A DNA stretch of 64,000 nt from Janthinobacterium sp. 64 (GTDB lineage: Bacteria > Pseudomonadota > Gammaproteobacteria > Burkholderiales > Burkholderiaceae_D), in NCBI RefSeq assembly GCF_002813325.1, contig NZ_PHUG01000001.1, forward strand, positions 4,526,001 through 4,590,000, in the 5' to 3' direction. A program made the position numbers and the translations under genes. Numbering within the stretch: position 1 is the first letter of the stretch; each line of letters starts with the position of its first letter. Positions 28,844-38,966 of the stretch are shown one piece after another. Under the pieces are notes generated by a model, which did not search any database, was not told the origin of the DNA, and was given only the letters and a program-made list of their open reading frames with translations.

Positions 28844-30304
28844 ATGAGTCAACAGCCGCCATTCAGCACCGCCTCGGGCATTCCCGTCGCCGACAACCAG
28901 AATTCCATCAGCGCCGGCCCCCGTGGCCCCCTGCTGCTGCAAGACTTTCACCTGATCGAAAAACTCCAGCATTTCAACCGCGAGCGCATCCCCGAGCGCG
29001 TGGTGCACGCAAAAGGCTCGGGCGCCTATGGCACCTTTACCGTCACGCACGACATTTCGCGCTACACCAAGGCCAAATTGTTTGCTGAAGTGGGCAAGCA
29101 GACGGCCACTTTCGCGCGCTTTTCCACCGTCGGCGGCGAACGCGGCAGTGCCGATACGGAACGCGATCCCCGCGGTTTCGCCGTGCGTTTCTATACGGAA
29201 GAGGGCAACTGGGATTTGGTTGGCAACAACACGCCGATGTTCTTCATCAAGGACCCGATCAAGTTTCCCGATTTCGTCCACACGCAAAAGCGCGATCCGC
29301 AAAGCAATTTGAAATCGGCCGAGATGATGTTCGATTTCTGGAGCCATGCGCCGGAAAGCCTGCACCAGGTCACCATGCTGTTTTCGGACCGGGGCACGCC
29401 GGACGGCTACCGTCACATGGATGGCTTCGGCAGCCACACGTATAGCCTGATCAATGCGGACGGCCAGCGCGTGTACGTAAAATGGCACTTCAAGACGCGC
29501 CAGGGTATCAAGAACCTGCCTGCGGCGGAAGCGGGCCGCCTGGCCGGTGCCGACCCCGATTACGCCCAGCGCGACCTGTTCGGCGCCATCGCGCGCGGCG
29601 ACTTCCCGCAGTGGGAAGTCAAGCTGCAGGTGGCCACGCAGGAGCAACTCGATGCATGGGAGCAGCGCACGGGCTGGAACCCGTTTGACCTGACGAAAGT
29701 GTGGCCGCACGCGGACTTCCCGCTGCTGCCGGTGGGTATTTTCGAGCTGAACCGCAACCCGGACAATTATCACGCGGAAGTCGAGCAAGCGGCCTTTTCG
29801 CCGGCCAATGCCGTGCCGGGCATGGGGTATTCGCCGGACAAGATGCTGCAAGGCCGGCTGTTCGCCTACCACGACGCCCAGCTGTACCGGGTCGGCACGA
29901 ATCACCAGCATCTTCCCGTGAATGCGGCGCGCTGCCCCTTCCACAACCAGCAGCGCGACGGCGGCATGGCCATCCACAATGGCAGCTCGGCGCAGAACTA
30001 CGCCAATGTGGCGGCGGCAGGCACGCAGCCGCAAGGCCTGGGCCATGGTGAACCGGTGCTGGCGCTTGACGGCGGCGCGGCGCGCTACGATGGACGCGGC
30101 GTGGAAGACGATTACACGCAGGCCGGCAATCTGTTCCGTCTGATGTCTGGCCAGGCGCAGCAAAACCTGTTCGACAATCTGGCAGGACCGTTGAGTCTGG
30201 TACGGCCGGAAACCTTGCAGCGTCAGCTGGCCCACTTCGACCAGGCGGATGCCGCCTACGGCGCTGGCGTGCGGGCCGCCTTGCAGGCGCGCGGCGTGGC
30301 CTGA
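28844..30304 (+). CDS. katA: Monofunctional haem catalase (KatA type)
   Basis: Catalase of the small-subunit group, 486 residues, decomposing hydrogen peroxide. The active-site histidine is in RVVHAKGSGAYG, the asparagine in LVGNNTPMFF and the proximal haem tyrosine in GRLFAYHDAQLYRVG. NADPH-binding-type residues lie near RYVKWH-like sequence (YVKWHFKTRQG). There is no signal peptide. The sequence has a classical AAGGA ribosome site that lies inside a predicted hairpin. It is a single gene between the DsbA-like gene and DUF4279. Confidence 0.96.
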   Translation: MSQQPPFSTASGIPVADNQNSISAGPRGPLLLQDFHLIEKLQHFNRERIPERVVHAKGSGAYGTFTVTHDISRYTKAKLFAEVGKQTATFARFSTVGGERGSADTERDPRGFAVRFYTEEGNWDLVGNNTPMFFIKDPIKFPDFVHTQKRDPQSNLKSAEMMFDFWSHAPESLHQVTMLFSDRGTPDGYRHMDGFGSHTYSLINADGQRVYVKWHFKTRQGIKNLPAAEAGRLAGADPDYAQRDLFGAIARGDFPQWEVKLQVATQEQLDAWEQRTGWNPFDLTKVWPHADFPLLPVGIFELNRNPDNYHAEVEQAAFSPANAVPGMGYSPDKMLQGRLFAYHDAQLYRVGTNHQHLPVNAARCPFHNQQRDGGMAIHNGSSAQNYANVAAAGTQPQGLGHGEPVLALDGGAARYDGRGVEDDYTQAGNLFRLMSGQAQQNLFDNLAGPLSLVRPETLQRQLAHFDQADAAYGAGVRAALQARGVA

Positions 30305-30475
30305 TAATCGTGTGTTGCAGGCGGAACAGATTTGTTCCGCCTGTTTGATGCAGCACAAATTCGTGCTTGATATAAAATATTGCCGTATGGACATATTTGC
30401 CGTCCATGCGTAGACTTGTCGGTCTGATGATTGCGCCGTCTTCCTGGCGGCATCCTGACTAGAAAGTCTTGCAAT

Positions 30476-30862
30476 ATGAATATGGTGAAGCTGTCGGTGC
30501 ATGGGGACGACCCCACGCTCAAATCCATTCTCGAAGTCTTGCCCACGGATCCGGAACGGCAATGGCGCAAGGGCGAGGCGAAGGGCGCGGCAGGTCGCGT
30601 GCATCTCGATTCCGGCTTCGAAGTGCTGATCGCGCAGGCGCCCAAAGCGCAAGTATTGCCCTCGCGCATACGCAGCTACCTGGCCGAATGCCGCTCGCGC
30701 GGCGTCAGCTTTACGATGCCGCGCATCGTGGCCGAGCTGCAACTGGAATTGAGCGGCGACGACACGGTCGATGCGCCGCTGGACCTGACCCTGGCCGACA
30801 TGCAGCACCTGACGGAGATGGGCATCAGCCTGAGCCTGGTGACGCGCTGCGCCGAGGCTTGA
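30476..30862 (+). CDS. DUF4279-like small protein
   Basis: 128 residues (ATG 30476, start MNMVKLSVHGDDPTLKSIL). The pattern of a beta strand followed by GDD, then LPTDPERQWRKGEAKG, resembles DUF4279, a small domain found alone or in putative immunity proteins. Without a search this remains tentative. It has no signal peptide or membrane segment. The gene is followed at 30881 by a strong terminator shared with the converging ABC operon. Confidence 0.65.
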   Translation: MNMVKLSVHGDDPTLKSILEVLPTDPERQWRKGEAKGAAGRVHLDSGFEVLIAQAPKAQVLPSRIRSYLAECRSRGVSFTMPRIVAELQLELSGDDTVDAPLDLTLADMQHLTEMGISLSLVTRCAEA

Positions 30863-30880
30863 TTCCCGTGTGACACTTGA

Positions 30881-30914
30881 AAAAAATGGCCACCTGTCCA
30901 GGGTGGCCATTTTT
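30881..30914. terminator. Bidirectional intrinsic terminator
   Basis: AAAAATGGCCACC (30882-30894) pairs perfectly with GGTGGCCATTTTT (30902-30914) around TGTCCAG. It has A- and T-runs on both flanks and lies between two convergent genes. Confidence 0.92.
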
Positions 30915-30916
30915 CG

Positions 30917-33900
30917 TCATGGTTCGTCGAGCTCGACGGTGACCATATTGTCATCGGGCTTGCGGTCGATCAGCTTGTTGTCGGGATCGATGCCCGCCTT
31001 GCCGGGCCGGCTGCCGACGATGACGGTGTAGCTCGCTTCTCGTGCCGTCATGCGCAGGCGTTCGCGCAGCAGCGGATGGCCATTCGCGTCGTCGACGCCG
31101 ATCTCGATCCAGTCATGCAGGGGCGCATCGTGTTCCTCTCCCTGTTCGCCGGCCGTCAATTTCCCCGCCTGCACCTTGAGGGTGACGGCGTACTTGCCAT
31201 CGCCGCGTTTGGTGGCCGTGGCCGACAGGGCGCGATTGTCGAACAGCACGATTTTCTCGAACAGGTCATCGATCAGATAAGCCTGCTCGGGCGGCGTGAC
31301 CTGGCGCAAGCCCTGCACCAGCGCCGTCACGCTCGCATACGGCGGCCCCTTCTGTCCATAGGTCTTGAGCAAGTCGCGCAGCACGCCGTTGACCTTGTCT
31401 TCGCCGATGATATCTTGCAGCAAATACATGGCCAGGCTGCCCTTGTGGTAGTGAATATAGGCCTGGTTTTCATTCTCGGCCAGCGGCAGCTCCTTCTTGC
31501 GCTCTTCGCTGCGCCCCAACAGGTATTGATTCAGGTCATAGCGCAGGAAGCGGCGCATCTTGGCCGGCCCCGTGGTTTTTTTCATCACCATCAGCGCCGA
31601 ATATTCGGCCAGGGTTTCGCTGAGCACGGTGGCGCCGCGCGTGTTGCCGCCCACCAATTGATGCGCCCACCACTGGTGCGCCACTTCATGCGCCGTGACG
31701 TAGAACGGATAGTCGAGGTCCTTCGGATTCTTGTCGTCCACCTTGGCGATGAAGCCCAGGCCTTCCGAGTATGGAATCGTGTTCGGGAACGATTGCGCAA
31801 ACGTGGCGTAGCGGGGAAATTCCACGATGCGCAAGACCTTGTGCTGGTAGGGGCCGAAGTTTTTCGTGTAGTAGTCGAGCGCTTCCTTGCTGCCACGCAC
31901 GAAACGATCGAGGTTGTATTCATGGCCAGGATGGTAATACACGTCGATGGCCACATCCTGCCAGCGCTCGTGCCTGACGGCGTAGCGGGCCGACTGGAAG
32001 GCGTAGAAATTCAGGATAGGCTGGTCCATCGTGTAATGGAAGTAATGGCGGCCCTTGGCGATCCAGTCATTGTCCAGCATGCCCGGCGCGATGGCCGTCT
32101 GGCCGTCGACGGTACTGACGGTGGCGTCAAAGTTGATGCGGTCGGCGTCCATGCTGACGTAATTGTCAGCCAATCCCCGTACATCGTCGCGCGGCAAGGC
32201 CCGTTCGCGCGCGGGCAAGCCGTGTTTCTTGCGGTCGCGCGGATCCGTCAACTCCTGCTGTGGCTGGTAGCCGATGTGCGGCAGGACGGCATTCGTGAAG
32301 AAGGTGCCGTTGGCCACCACGGGCGTGTCCTGGCCCAGGCCGAAGATGCCGCGCGGCGCATAAGCAATGTCGAAATCGAGGCCCAGGCTGGCGCCCGGCG
32401 CCAGCGGCGCGGCCAGGCGGTAGCTGTAAAAGCCCAGCTTGCCGTCATCGAGGCCGGGGTGCACGCGCGCATCAAAGCGCAGGCGCATGGTGGCGGTCGG
32501 GTCTTGCTGCACAAAAATGTGGCTGATCGGCAAGCTGGTCTTGTTTTGCAGCACATAGCGGCCCGTGACGGCCAGGGTACGCTGCGCCGGGTAGATGGCC
32601 ACGTCGAGTTTCACGTCGGTGATTTTCGGCTGCGGCGTGGCGGCAAACTTGCGGTACTGGCGTTCGACGCTGGCGCGGTCCGCATCGCGGGAAAATTCAG
32701 ACTTGTAATCGTTGGCCACGTGAAAGACGTAGAACAGCACGCCGCCGGCGAAGACGAAGATCAGGGCGCCGCCGGCAAAGCTGGCCAGCACGCCTTGCGT
32801 CAGGCCGTGGCGCGCCAGGCGCAATCGGATGCGCCAGCTATCGTGTGCGCCGCGGGGCCAGAGCAGCAGCGACAGCACCGTCAGCATGATGGCCGCGCCG
32901 CTCCAGTACAGCAAGTACCAGCGCTCGCGCAACACATAGTGGCCGGCGCCGTTCATGGCCGAATAGATGAAGTCCGGCGTGCTGGCGTACAGCAGCAGCG
33001 GGTCGCCCAGGCCCAGCGAGGCAAAGCTGATGCTGGCGATGTGGTACAGAATCATGGCGAAATACGCCAGGTACTTGTGATTGATCACTACCTGCAAACA
33101 GATGGCCAGCACGGCGATCAGTGCGTAGTAGGGCAGGTGCGACAGGAACAGCGATTCCAGGTACAGGCCGGGGTCGAGGCGGTAATAGCCCTTGAAGACC
33201 TGGATCGACATGCCGCACAGCATGATGACCAGGCTCAGCAATGCTTGCAGGCCGATCAGGGCGAACAGTTTCGACAGCAGGGGCAGCCAGTTCGGCACGG
33301 GCAGGGCGTCGAGCATCAGGTGGATGCTGGTCTCGCGTTCGCGCCACACCAGTTCGCCCGCATAGAAGGTGGTAATGATCAGCATGAACAGGGCAAACGA
33401 GGCGCTGACCATGTCCAGCACTTTTTCCGTCACCGGATAGGTATTCGTGCCGTACATGGAACCCATGTCGAGCGCGCCTGCGTACATGGTCAGCACGCCA
33501 GCGAGCACGATGACGACAAAATAGATGTTCTTGATGGTTTCGCGCAGGTTCAGCCAGCTCATCTTGACGAGCAGGGCGGCCAGGTTGCGCTGCGCAAAAT
33601 CAGGCGCTTCCTGCGTGGACAGCGAAGCGCTCGACAGGCGCAGCGGTACATCGCCGTCGCTGCGGCGCTTGCTGGCGCCCGCGTCCGTCGTGGCGTGGAA
33701 CTGGAAGCGCCAGTAGCCGAGCAGCAAGGCCACCAGGGCGAAGCCGGACCAGATGGCGCGGTTCAGCAAATACACGCCCTCCAGGGTCACCAGGCGCGTG
33801 TTGCGCTCCGCATTCGGCCAGTATTCCGTCAGGCGTATCAGCGCCGTGGTGCCGAAGGGGTCGATCAGGGCGGCCAGGGTCTTGTAGTCGAGGTCGCGCG

Positions 33901-34495
33901 CCAGCGAGGGCGCCACCAGGTAGCCGATCAGCATGACCACCGAGCTGATGTACACAGGCAGCATGCGCCGCGTCAGGGCCGCGATGACGAAGAAGATGGC
34001 GCCGAAGATGAACAGGTTCGGCAGCAGCGTAAAGACGTAGGGCATCAGATAGGCCAGCGCGCGCTGCGGCCCCAGCCGTTCGGGATCGATGCCGGGCAGC
34101 CATGCGCCCAGCCACGCGCCGATGACGATGCTGGAAAATACCACGGCCAGTACCAGATAGGCGCCGAGGAAGCGGCCAAAGACATACTGGTATTTTTTGA
34201 TCGGCGCGCTGAAGAAGAAATGCTGCATGCCGTACTCGAAATCCTGCTGCACCGAGCGGCCCATCATGGCGGCCACCACCACGGCGCCGAAGCAGCCCAG
34301 CAGGCTGCACGTGAACGCCAGCGAGCGCGGCGCGTTGATCAGGAACTTGCCGCCGAAACTGATGCTCGCTTCCTTGAAGACGCCGCCGGCGGCCGCCATC
34401 CACAGCATGGCCAGGGCCAGGAACATGGCAAAATACACCCAGGTGGACAGCAGCTTGAGCCGCTGTCGCGCTTCAAAGCGGGCGATGGCAAACAT
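30917..34495 (-). CDS. ABC-2 permease fused to an M1-family aminopeptidase
   Basis: 1192 residues from the ATG at 34495. The N-terminal ~600 residues are ABC-2-type membrane sequence with many transmembrane helices, in two sets (for example [21 protein letters not shown] and [19 protein letters not shown]). A long extracytoplasmic M1 peptidase domain follows (about 630-1190). The zinc motif [10 protein letters not shown] is near residue 931, with a downstream Glu in [11 protein letters not shown]. The canonical GxMEN exopeptidase motif is not seen at its expected place ([12 protein letters not shown] instead). It is directly downstream of an ABC ATPase. The biological substrate is unknown; this architecture occurs in other bacteria. 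Confidence 0.9.
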   Translation of the reverse strand: MFAIARFEARQRLKLLSTWVYFAMFLALAMLWMAAAGGVFKEASISFGGKFLINAPRSLAFTCSLLGCFGAVVVAAMMGRSVQQDFEYGMQHFFFSAPIKKYQYVFGRFLGAYLVLAVVFSSIVIGAWLGAWLPGIDPERLGPQRALAYLMPYVFTLLPNLFIFGAIFFVIAALTRRMLPVYISSVVMLIGYLVAPSLARDLDYKTLAALIDPFGTTALIRLTEYWPNAERNTRLVTLEGVYLLNRAIWSGFALVALLLGYWRFQFHATTDAGASKRRSDGDVPLRLSSASLSTQEAPDFAQRNLAALLVKMSWLNLRETIKNIYFVVIVLAGVLTMYAGALDMGSMYGTNTYPVTEKVLDMVSASFALFMLIITTFYAGELVWRERETSIHLMLDALPVPNWLPLLSKLFALIGLQALLSLVIMLCGMSIQVFKGYYRLDPGLYLESLFLSHLPYYALIAVLAICLQVVINHKYLAYFAMILYHIASISFASLGLGDPLLLYASTPDFIYSAMNGAGHYVLRERWYLLYWSGAAIMLTVLSLLLWPRGAHDSWRIRLRLARHGLTQGVLASFAGGALIFVFAGGVLFYVFHVANDYKSEFSRDADRASVERQYRKFAATPQPKITDVKLDVAIYPAQRTLAVTGRYVLQNKTSLPISHIFVQQDPTATMRLRFDARVHPGLDDGKLGFYSYRLAAPLAPGASLGLDFDIAYAPRGIFGLGQDTPVVANGTFFTNAVLPHIGYQPQQELTDPRDRKKHGLPARERALPRDDVRGLADNYVSMDADRINFDATVSTVDGQTAIAPGMLDNDWIAKGRHYFHYTMDQPILNFYAFQSARYAVRHERWQDVAIDVYYHPGHEYNLDRFVRGSKEALDYYTKNFGPYQHKVLRIVEFPRYATFAQSFPNTIPYSEGLGFIAKVDDKNPKDLDYPFYVTAHEVAHQWWAHQLVGGNTRGATVLSETLAEYSALMVMKKTTGPAKMRRFLRYDLNQYLLGRSEERKKELPLAENENQAYIHYHKGSLAMYLLQDIIGEDKVNGVLRDLLKTYGQKGPPYASVTALVQGLRQVTPPEQAYLIDDLFEKIVLFDNRALSATATKRGDGKYAVTLKVQAGKLTAGEQGEEHDAPLHDWIEIGVDDANGHPLLRERLRMTAREASYTVIVGSRPGKAGIDPDNKLIDRKPDDNMVTVELDEP

Positions 34496-34505
34496 GGCCG
34501 GCCCC

Positions 34506-35399
34506 TCAGTCGCATTGCGGGGCAACGCGGTGGCGCCCGGCAATGGTGGCGAAATACAGGTCTTCCAGGTCGCCGATGGCTTCCTCGAAGCCGTCGCCCG
34601 GGTCGTCGTCGCTGTAGACGTGGATCAGGGTGCGGCCCGACAGCAAGCGCGTGGAAATGACGGCGTGGCGCTGCTGGAAGCTGGCCAGCTCTTTCTTGTC
34701 GACAAAGCGCGCCCAGATCTTGCAGCTGACTTCGTCGATCAGTTCCTGGGTCTTGCCGCACAGTAGCAAATGGCCCTTGTTGATGATGGCCATGTTGGCG
34801 CACAGGTCGGCCACGTCGGACACGATATGGGTCGACAGGATCACCGTCTTGTCTTCGCCGATATCGGATAGCAGATTGTGGAAGCGCACGCGCTCCTGCG
34901 GGTCGAGGCCGGCCGTCGGCTCGTCGACGATGATCAGTTTCGGGTCGCCCAGCAGCGCTTGCGCGATGCCGAAGCGCTGGCGCATGCCGCCGGAAAAGCT
35001 GCCCAGGCGCTGGTGGCGCACGTCGAACAGATTGGTTTGCTGCAACAGGCCATCGACGACCTCGCGCCGGCGCGCCCGCTGTGACAACCCTTTGAGCATG
35101 GCGAAGTGGTCGAGCAGTTCGTAGGCAGTCACCTTCGGATACAGGCCGAAGTCTTGCGGCAGGTAACCGAGCATGCGGCGGATCTCGTCCTTGTCGTCGA
35201 GCACGTCGTAGTCGCCGAAGAAGATGGCGCCGGAATCGCACTCCTGCAAGGTGGCCAGGGTGCGCATCAGGGTCGACTTGCCGGCGCCATTCGGACCCAG
35301 CAAGCCAAACATTCCGGGCGGTATCGTCAGCGACACGTTATCCAGCGCCACCACGCCATTCGCGTAGGTCTTCGACAATTTGCGAATCTGCAATTCCAT
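34506..35399 (-). CDS. ABC transporter ATP-binding protein (partner of M1-permease)
   Basis: 297 residues with a complete nucleotide-binding domain: Walker [11 protein letters not shown]-loop LPQDFG, signature [10 protein letters not shown], Walker [13 protein letters not shown] and the switch His in STHIV. The final ~70 residues form a small C-terminal extension with strands, typical of ABC-2 exporters. Its stop lies 11 bases before the start of the fused permease/peptidase, so the two are translated as a pair. Confidence 0.93.
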   Translation of the reverse strand: MELQIRKLSKTYANGVVALDNVSLTIPPGMFGLLGPNGAGKSTLMRTLATLQECDSGAIFFGDYDVLDDKDEIRRMLGYLPQDFGLYPKVTAYELLDHFAMLKGLSQRARRREVVDGLLQQTNLFDVRHQRLGSFSGGMRQRFGIAQALLGDPKLIIVDEPTAGLDPQERVRFHNLLSDIGEDKTVILSTHIVSDVADLCANMAIINKGHLLLCGKTQELIDEVSCKIWARFVDKKELASFQQRHAVISTRLLSGRTLIHVYSDDDPGDGFEEAIGDLEDLYFATIAGRHRVAPQCD

Positions 35400-35528
35400 A
35401 CAACTCCTAAGTCATGCGTTGCTGCCCGATACGACAGGGCTACTCTATGCTGGCATTGTATTGAATTTAAGACGTACTGGGCAGTTGCATGCGATACACG
35501 GCATTTTCGCGTGTCCAGAGTGCGGATG

Positions 35529-35551
35529 GGCGGGGTGGATGGCACCCCGCC
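35529..35551 (-). terminator. Hairpin after the NatB-like permease gene
   Basis: GGCGGGGTG (35529-35537) pairs with CACCCCGCC (35543-35551), a perfect 9-bp stem 18 bases after the permease stop on the minus strand. There is no U-run, so it may be a pause site or a partial terminator between two ABC operons. Confidence 0.4.
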
Positions 35552-35568
35552 GCAAGCCATTTGCAAGA

Positions 35569-36765
35569 TTAATTTCGAAAAAGTACCGATTCGCGGTTAA
35601 ACCACCAGCGGCACAGCATCAGCAGCGCGCCCGCGATCACCGTGGTCGAGGCCAGGATCACGCCGAACATGCGGTAATCCATGGTGCCCTTGACCAGCTC
35701 CTTCATGGCCAGCGACACATTCGTCAGCGGCACCATGGCCCAGATCCAGTTCAGCTCGACGCCGGGCAGCATCGCCGCCACCGTGGGCAGGATGACGAAC
35801 ATCATCAATGGCGTGATCATACCGGCCGCTTCCTTGTAGCTTTTTGCGTAGATCGAGATCGACAGCAGCAGCGAGGCAAAGATGGCGGCCGTCGGCACCA
35901 GCATCAGGGCCACCATGGCCAGGTCGGGCAAGCCGATGCTGCGCACCATGACGGCCATGTTGCCTTCGAGCGAACTGCCGAAGATGGCCAGCAGGGCGCC
36001 TATGCTGCCCACCATCAGCACGGCCGACGTCATGCCCACCGTAAACAGCACGAGGAACTTGGCCACCACGATGGCGCTGCGCGGCACGGGCGCCAGCAGC
36101 AGGGTTTCCAGGGTGCCGCGCTCCTTTTCGCCGGCGCCCAGGTCGATGGCCGGATACATGGCCGCCGTCAGGCACACCATCAGCAGCAGATAGGGCAGCA
36201 TGCCGCCGACGATGGCACCCATCTGCTCGCGCTCGTTGGCCGTCGACTGCTTGTCGAGCACGATGGGGTGCAGGGCGAAGGCCAGTTGGGCCGGACTCAG
36301 GTTCAGGGCCGACAGCGCGCTTTCGCGCAGGCTGGCGTTGTAGGCCTCGATGATCTCGCGCACCCGCTGCTGGGTCATGTCGACCGTGCTGGCGCTGTTG
36401 TAGTGCAGCACCACCTTGGCTTGCTGGTGTTGTTGCAGCGCTTCTTCAAAGCGGGGCGGAATGACGACGGCGAACTTGATGCTGTCGTCGCCGATGGCGC
36501 GGCGGATGTCGCCCTCGCTGGCCAGCGGCACTTCGCGCAGATTGTGCTGCTGCGCAAAACGCGCGCTCAGGCCCGGCGAATGGTCCTTGCCGAACAGCGC
36601 GTAGCGCATTTCCGCCGTCTTGGCGTTCTTGAACATATTGCTTGAAACATAAGCGAAGCCGCCAAAGATCAGCGGCATGGCAAAGATGGGGATGAGGATG
36701 GTGAAAATCAGCGTCTTGCGGTCGCGCGTGAGCTCCAGCAACTCTTTCAGATAAATGGTCCACAT
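35569..36765 (-). CDS. ABC-2 permease (NatB-like)
   Basis: 398 residues of the NatB/CcmB-like ABC-2 permease type. A short cytoplasmic N-terminus (MWTIYLKELLELTRDRKT) leads into a first transmembrane helix. A large extracytoplasmic domain follows (about 45-215). The remaining helices are near 225-390, including the EKERGTLETLLLAPV amphipathic segment that is typical of NatB. Sodium extrusion is the known role of the Bacillus relative; the substrate here is unknown. It is 3 bases after the upstream ATPase gene. Confidence 0.88.
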   Translation of the reverse strand: MWTIYLKELLELTRDRKTLIFTILIPIFAMPLIFGGFAYVSSNMFKNAKTAEMRYALFGKDHSPGLSARFAQQHNLREVPLASEGDIRRAIGDDSIKFAVVIPPRFEEALQQHQQAKVVLHYNSASTVDMTQQRVREIIEAYNASLRESALSALNLSPAQLAFALHPIVLDKQSTANEREQMGAIVGGMLPYLLLMVCLTAAMYPAIDLGAGEKERGTLETLLLAPVPRSAIVVAKFLVLFTVGMTSAVLMVGSIGALLAIFGSSLEGNMAVMVRSIGLPDLAMVALMLVPTAAIFASLLLSISIYAKSYKEAAGMITPLMMFVILPTVAAMLPGVELNWIWAMVPLTNVSLAMKELVKGTMDYRMFGVILASTTVIAGALLMLCRWWFNRESVLFRN

Positions 36766-36768
36766 GGC

Positions 36769-37548
36769 TCAGGCTCCCTGGTTGATGACGCTGACAAAGG
36801 CGTCGTACAAGTCTGCGCTGCCGCCCAGGTGGCGCAGTTCGTCGACCGTGCCATTGAAGGCGGTGGTGCCGCGGTTGATGATGCAGACGCGGTCGCACAG
36901 CTTTTCCACTTCGTGCAGATGGTGCGTGGAAAAGATCAGCGGCACGCGCAGCGCCTTGTAGCTGGCGATGAAGTCGAGCAGGATCTTGGCCGACATCACG
37001 TCCAGGCCCGTGGTCGGCTCGTCGAGGATCACCACGTGCGGCTCATGCACGACGGTGCGGGCGATCGCGCACTTCTGTTTCATGCCCGTCGACAACTGAT
37101 CGGCCCGCTTGCCGCCGTATTCTTCCATCTGCAGCAGGGAAAACAGCTCGTCGCAGCGGCGTTTCAGCTTGTCGGCCGGCATGCCGTGCAGGCGGCCGAA
37201 ATACTCCACGTTCTCGCGCGCCGTCAGGCGCCCATACAAGCCCGTCGAGCCGGACAGGAAACCGATGCTCTGGCGCGCCACCAGGGGTTGGCGCAGCACA
37301 TCGACGCCGTTGACGAGGGCGCTGCCCGCGTCCGCCTGCAAGGCCGTCGACAGCAGGCGCAAGGTGGTGGTCTTGCCGGCGCCATTCGGGCCCAGCAGGC
37401 CCAGCACTTCGCCCGGGGCGCAGCTGAAACTGACGTCGCGCACGGCGTGAAACCAGCCCTCATGTTCGCGCGGATCGCTGACGTGCACGCCCTTGCCCTT
37501 GTGGGGCGGCATGCGGAAACGTTTTGCCAGGTGCTTGACCTCTATCAT
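36769..37548 (-). CDS. ABC transporter ATP-binding protein (NatA-like)
   Basis: 259 residues from the ATG at 37548 ([11 protein letters not shown]). Motifs are Walker [10 protein letters not shown], signature [13 protein letters not shown], Walker [13 protein letters not shown] and switch His STHHL. It has an insertion near residues 15-35 ([20 protein letters not shown]) that is typical of this NatA subgroup. It is upstream of and adjacent to the NatB-like permease gene, so the pair forms one exporter. The start choice is supported by GGATGAAG before the ATG; an ATG three codons earlier is possible. Confidence 0.92.
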   Translation of the reverse strand: MIEVKHLAKRFRMPPHKGKGVHVSDPREHEGWFHAVRDVSFSCAPGEVLGLLGPNGAGKTTTLRLLSTALQADAGSALVNGVDVLRQPLVARQSIGFLSGSTGLYGRLTARENVEYFGRLHGMPADKLKRRCDELFSLLQMEEYGGKRADQLSTGMKQKCAIARTVVHEPHVVILDEPTTGLDVMSAKILLDFIASYKALRVPLIFSTHHLHEVEKLCDRVCIINRGTTAFNGTVDELRHLGGSADLYDAFVSVINQGA

Positions 37549-37696
37549 GTGCTTCATCCATTTGACGGTGAAGAACGAGAGTAGCATGCAAAAAATGTAA
37601 CTTGCAAGGTGGAAATATCGTTTGGTCTATTGAAAAAAGCAGCATCTTCATGCAAGCTGGCCCGGTGGGCGCCGGCGGACGGCGCGGGAGAGCGTA

Positions 37697-38128
37697 ATGC
37701 GAACGATCGATCAGGCGATGCAGGACAAGGTATTGGCCGTGGCGCGCGCCGGCATGACCAGTGCCGAAGCCATCGGTTTCTTCCGCGTCAGCCTGGGCTT
37801 GTACTACCTGGCCGGCCTGATGACGGAGGAAGCGCTCGACTTCAAAGAGATAGACGCGAAGTACAACCGTTTCATTTACCACTCGCTCGGTGGCGGCCAC
37901 AGCATCGCCAGCGTGCTGCAATTCATGAGCGGCGAGAAAGTCTTGCGCGTACTGCAATCGGAGCGTTTTCGCGCCGCGTTTGCCGAGCATTGCGCGGACA
38001 TTCCCGTCGACAGCATTTCCTTCCTGATTTCACTGAACCTGGGCGTGGCGAAAAGCCTGTCCGGCCTCGATGCCGTCGGCCCCGTGGTCGATTGGATCGA
38101 GCAGGAAAAAGCGCGCACAAGTCAATAA
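37697..38128 (+). CDS. Hypothetical protein (unrecognised)
   Basis: 143 residues, start MRTIDQAMQDKVLAVARAG, with GGGAGAG before the ATG. I recognise no family. It is mostly predicted alpha-helical (SAEAIGFFRVSLGLYYLAGL, SIASVLQFMSGEKVLRVLQ), soluble, with a single cysteine (EHCADIP). It lies alone between the divergent NatA-like gene and coq7. Codon use and composition resemble the neighbours, so it is likely a genuine lineage gene rather than a recent import. Confidence 0.7.
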   Translation: MRTIDQAMQDKVLAVARAGMTSAEAIGFFRVSLGLYYLAGLMTEEALDFKEIDAKYNRFIYHSLGGGHSIASVLQFMSGEKVLRVLQSERFRAAFAEHCADIPVDSISFLISLNLGVAKSLSGLDAVGPVVDWIEQEKARTSQ

Positions 38129-38178
38129 AGCCCCGTTCACCCTGCGCGCGGCGTGGGTACGGCTGGCCCTGATCGTCC

Positions 38179-38184
38179 TATAAT
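38179..38184 (+). promoter_or_regulatory. Candidate -10 element of coq7
   Basis: TATAAT lies 32 bases upstream of the chosen coq7 start. There is no strong -35 at standard spacing. Confidence 0.35.
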
Positions 38185-38215
38185 TCATGCTTTACTACTC
38201 ATGAGCATAGCCACG

Positions 38216-38860
38216 ATGACCGCGAACCGCCATTTTGACCCCCTGGATCGTTTGATTGTTGGCGCCGACAAGGCCTTGCGCGTCATTGCGGGCGTGGCTT
38301 CGGCCTCGCGCCCCACGCCGGCCGCGCATGCGCCCGATGCGGAGCTGAGCCCGGCCGAACAGCGCCACAGCGCCGGCTTGATGCGCGTCAACCACGTGGG
38401 CGAAGTGTGCGCCCAGGCCCTGTACAACTCGCAGGCGCGCTATGCGCACAGCCCGGCCATCCGCGCCCAGTTCGACGAAGCGGGACGCGAAGAGGAAGAT
38501 CACCTGGCCTGGACGGCGCAGCGCCTGACGGAGCTGGGCTCGCGTCTGAGCTTGCTCAATCCTCTGTGGTATGCGGGTTCGTTTGCGCTGGGCACCATCG
38601 CCGCGCGCATGGGCGACGGCCGCAGCCTGGGATTCGTGGTGGAAACGGAACGCCAGGTGGAAGCGCACCTGGCCAGCCACTTGCAGCAATTGCCTCCGCA
38701 GGACGCCAAGTCGCGCGCCATCGTCAAGCAGATGGCCATCGACGAAGTGGAACACGGCGCCGCCGCCCAGCGACTGGGCGCCATCGACACCCCGGCGCCC
38801 GTGAAGGCGCTGATGGGCATCATGGGGAAAGTGATGACAAAAACCGCGTATTACATTTGA
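38216..38860 (+). CDS. coq7: Demethoxyubiquinone hydroxylase Coq7
   Basis: Di-iron hydroxylase for a late step of ubiquinone synthesis, 214 residues from the ATG at 38216 (an ATG at 38201 is possible but has no ribosome site). The ferritin-like iron ligands are visible: Glu in [17 protein letters not shown], the Glu in [11 protein letters not shown] and DEVEH. The first ~40 residues are a less conserved helical lead. This enzyme replaces UbiF in many Burkholderiales. REP-like repeats follow the gene directly. Confidence 0.93.
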   Translation: MTANRHFDPLDRLIVGADKALRVIAGVASASRPTPAAHAPDAELSPAEQRHSAGLMRVNHVGEVCAQALYNSQARYAHSPAIRAQFDEAGREEEDHLAWTAQRLTELGSRLSLLNPLWYAGSFALGTIAARMGDGRSLGFVVETERQVEAHLASHLQQLPPQDAKSRAIVKQMAIDEVEHGAAAQRLGAIDTPAPVKALMGIMGKVMTKTAYYI

Positions 38861-38868
38861 CAGGTCGG

Positions 38869-38966
38869 GTAGGTCGGATTAGGCCGCAGGCCGTAATCCG
38901 ACAACACTGTTGGCGCTACCGGTGTCGTCGGATTACGCGGGGCCTTGCCCCGCTAATCCGACCTAC
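38869..38966. repeat. REP-like repeat pair in inverted orientation
   Basis: Unit a (38869-38915) repeats the element at 7907-7955 almost exactly: GTAGGTCGGATTAGGCC, then GCCGTAATCCGAC, then ACAACACTGTTGGCG. Unit b (38927-38966) is the same palindrome in reverse orientation with a GC-rich variant loop (GCGGGGCCTTGCCCCGC). Two oppositely oriented copies are typical of BIME/REPIN elements. The final CTA of unit b is the complement of the TAG stop of the OsmC gene. Confidence 0.88.

Noticed and set aside
31076..34660. A very long open frame antisense to the M1-permease fusion
   Set aside because: It is the codon-phase shadow of a high-GC gene, rich in Gln/Arg/His with no family motif and no ribosome site, while the opposite strand has full ABC and peptidase motifs.
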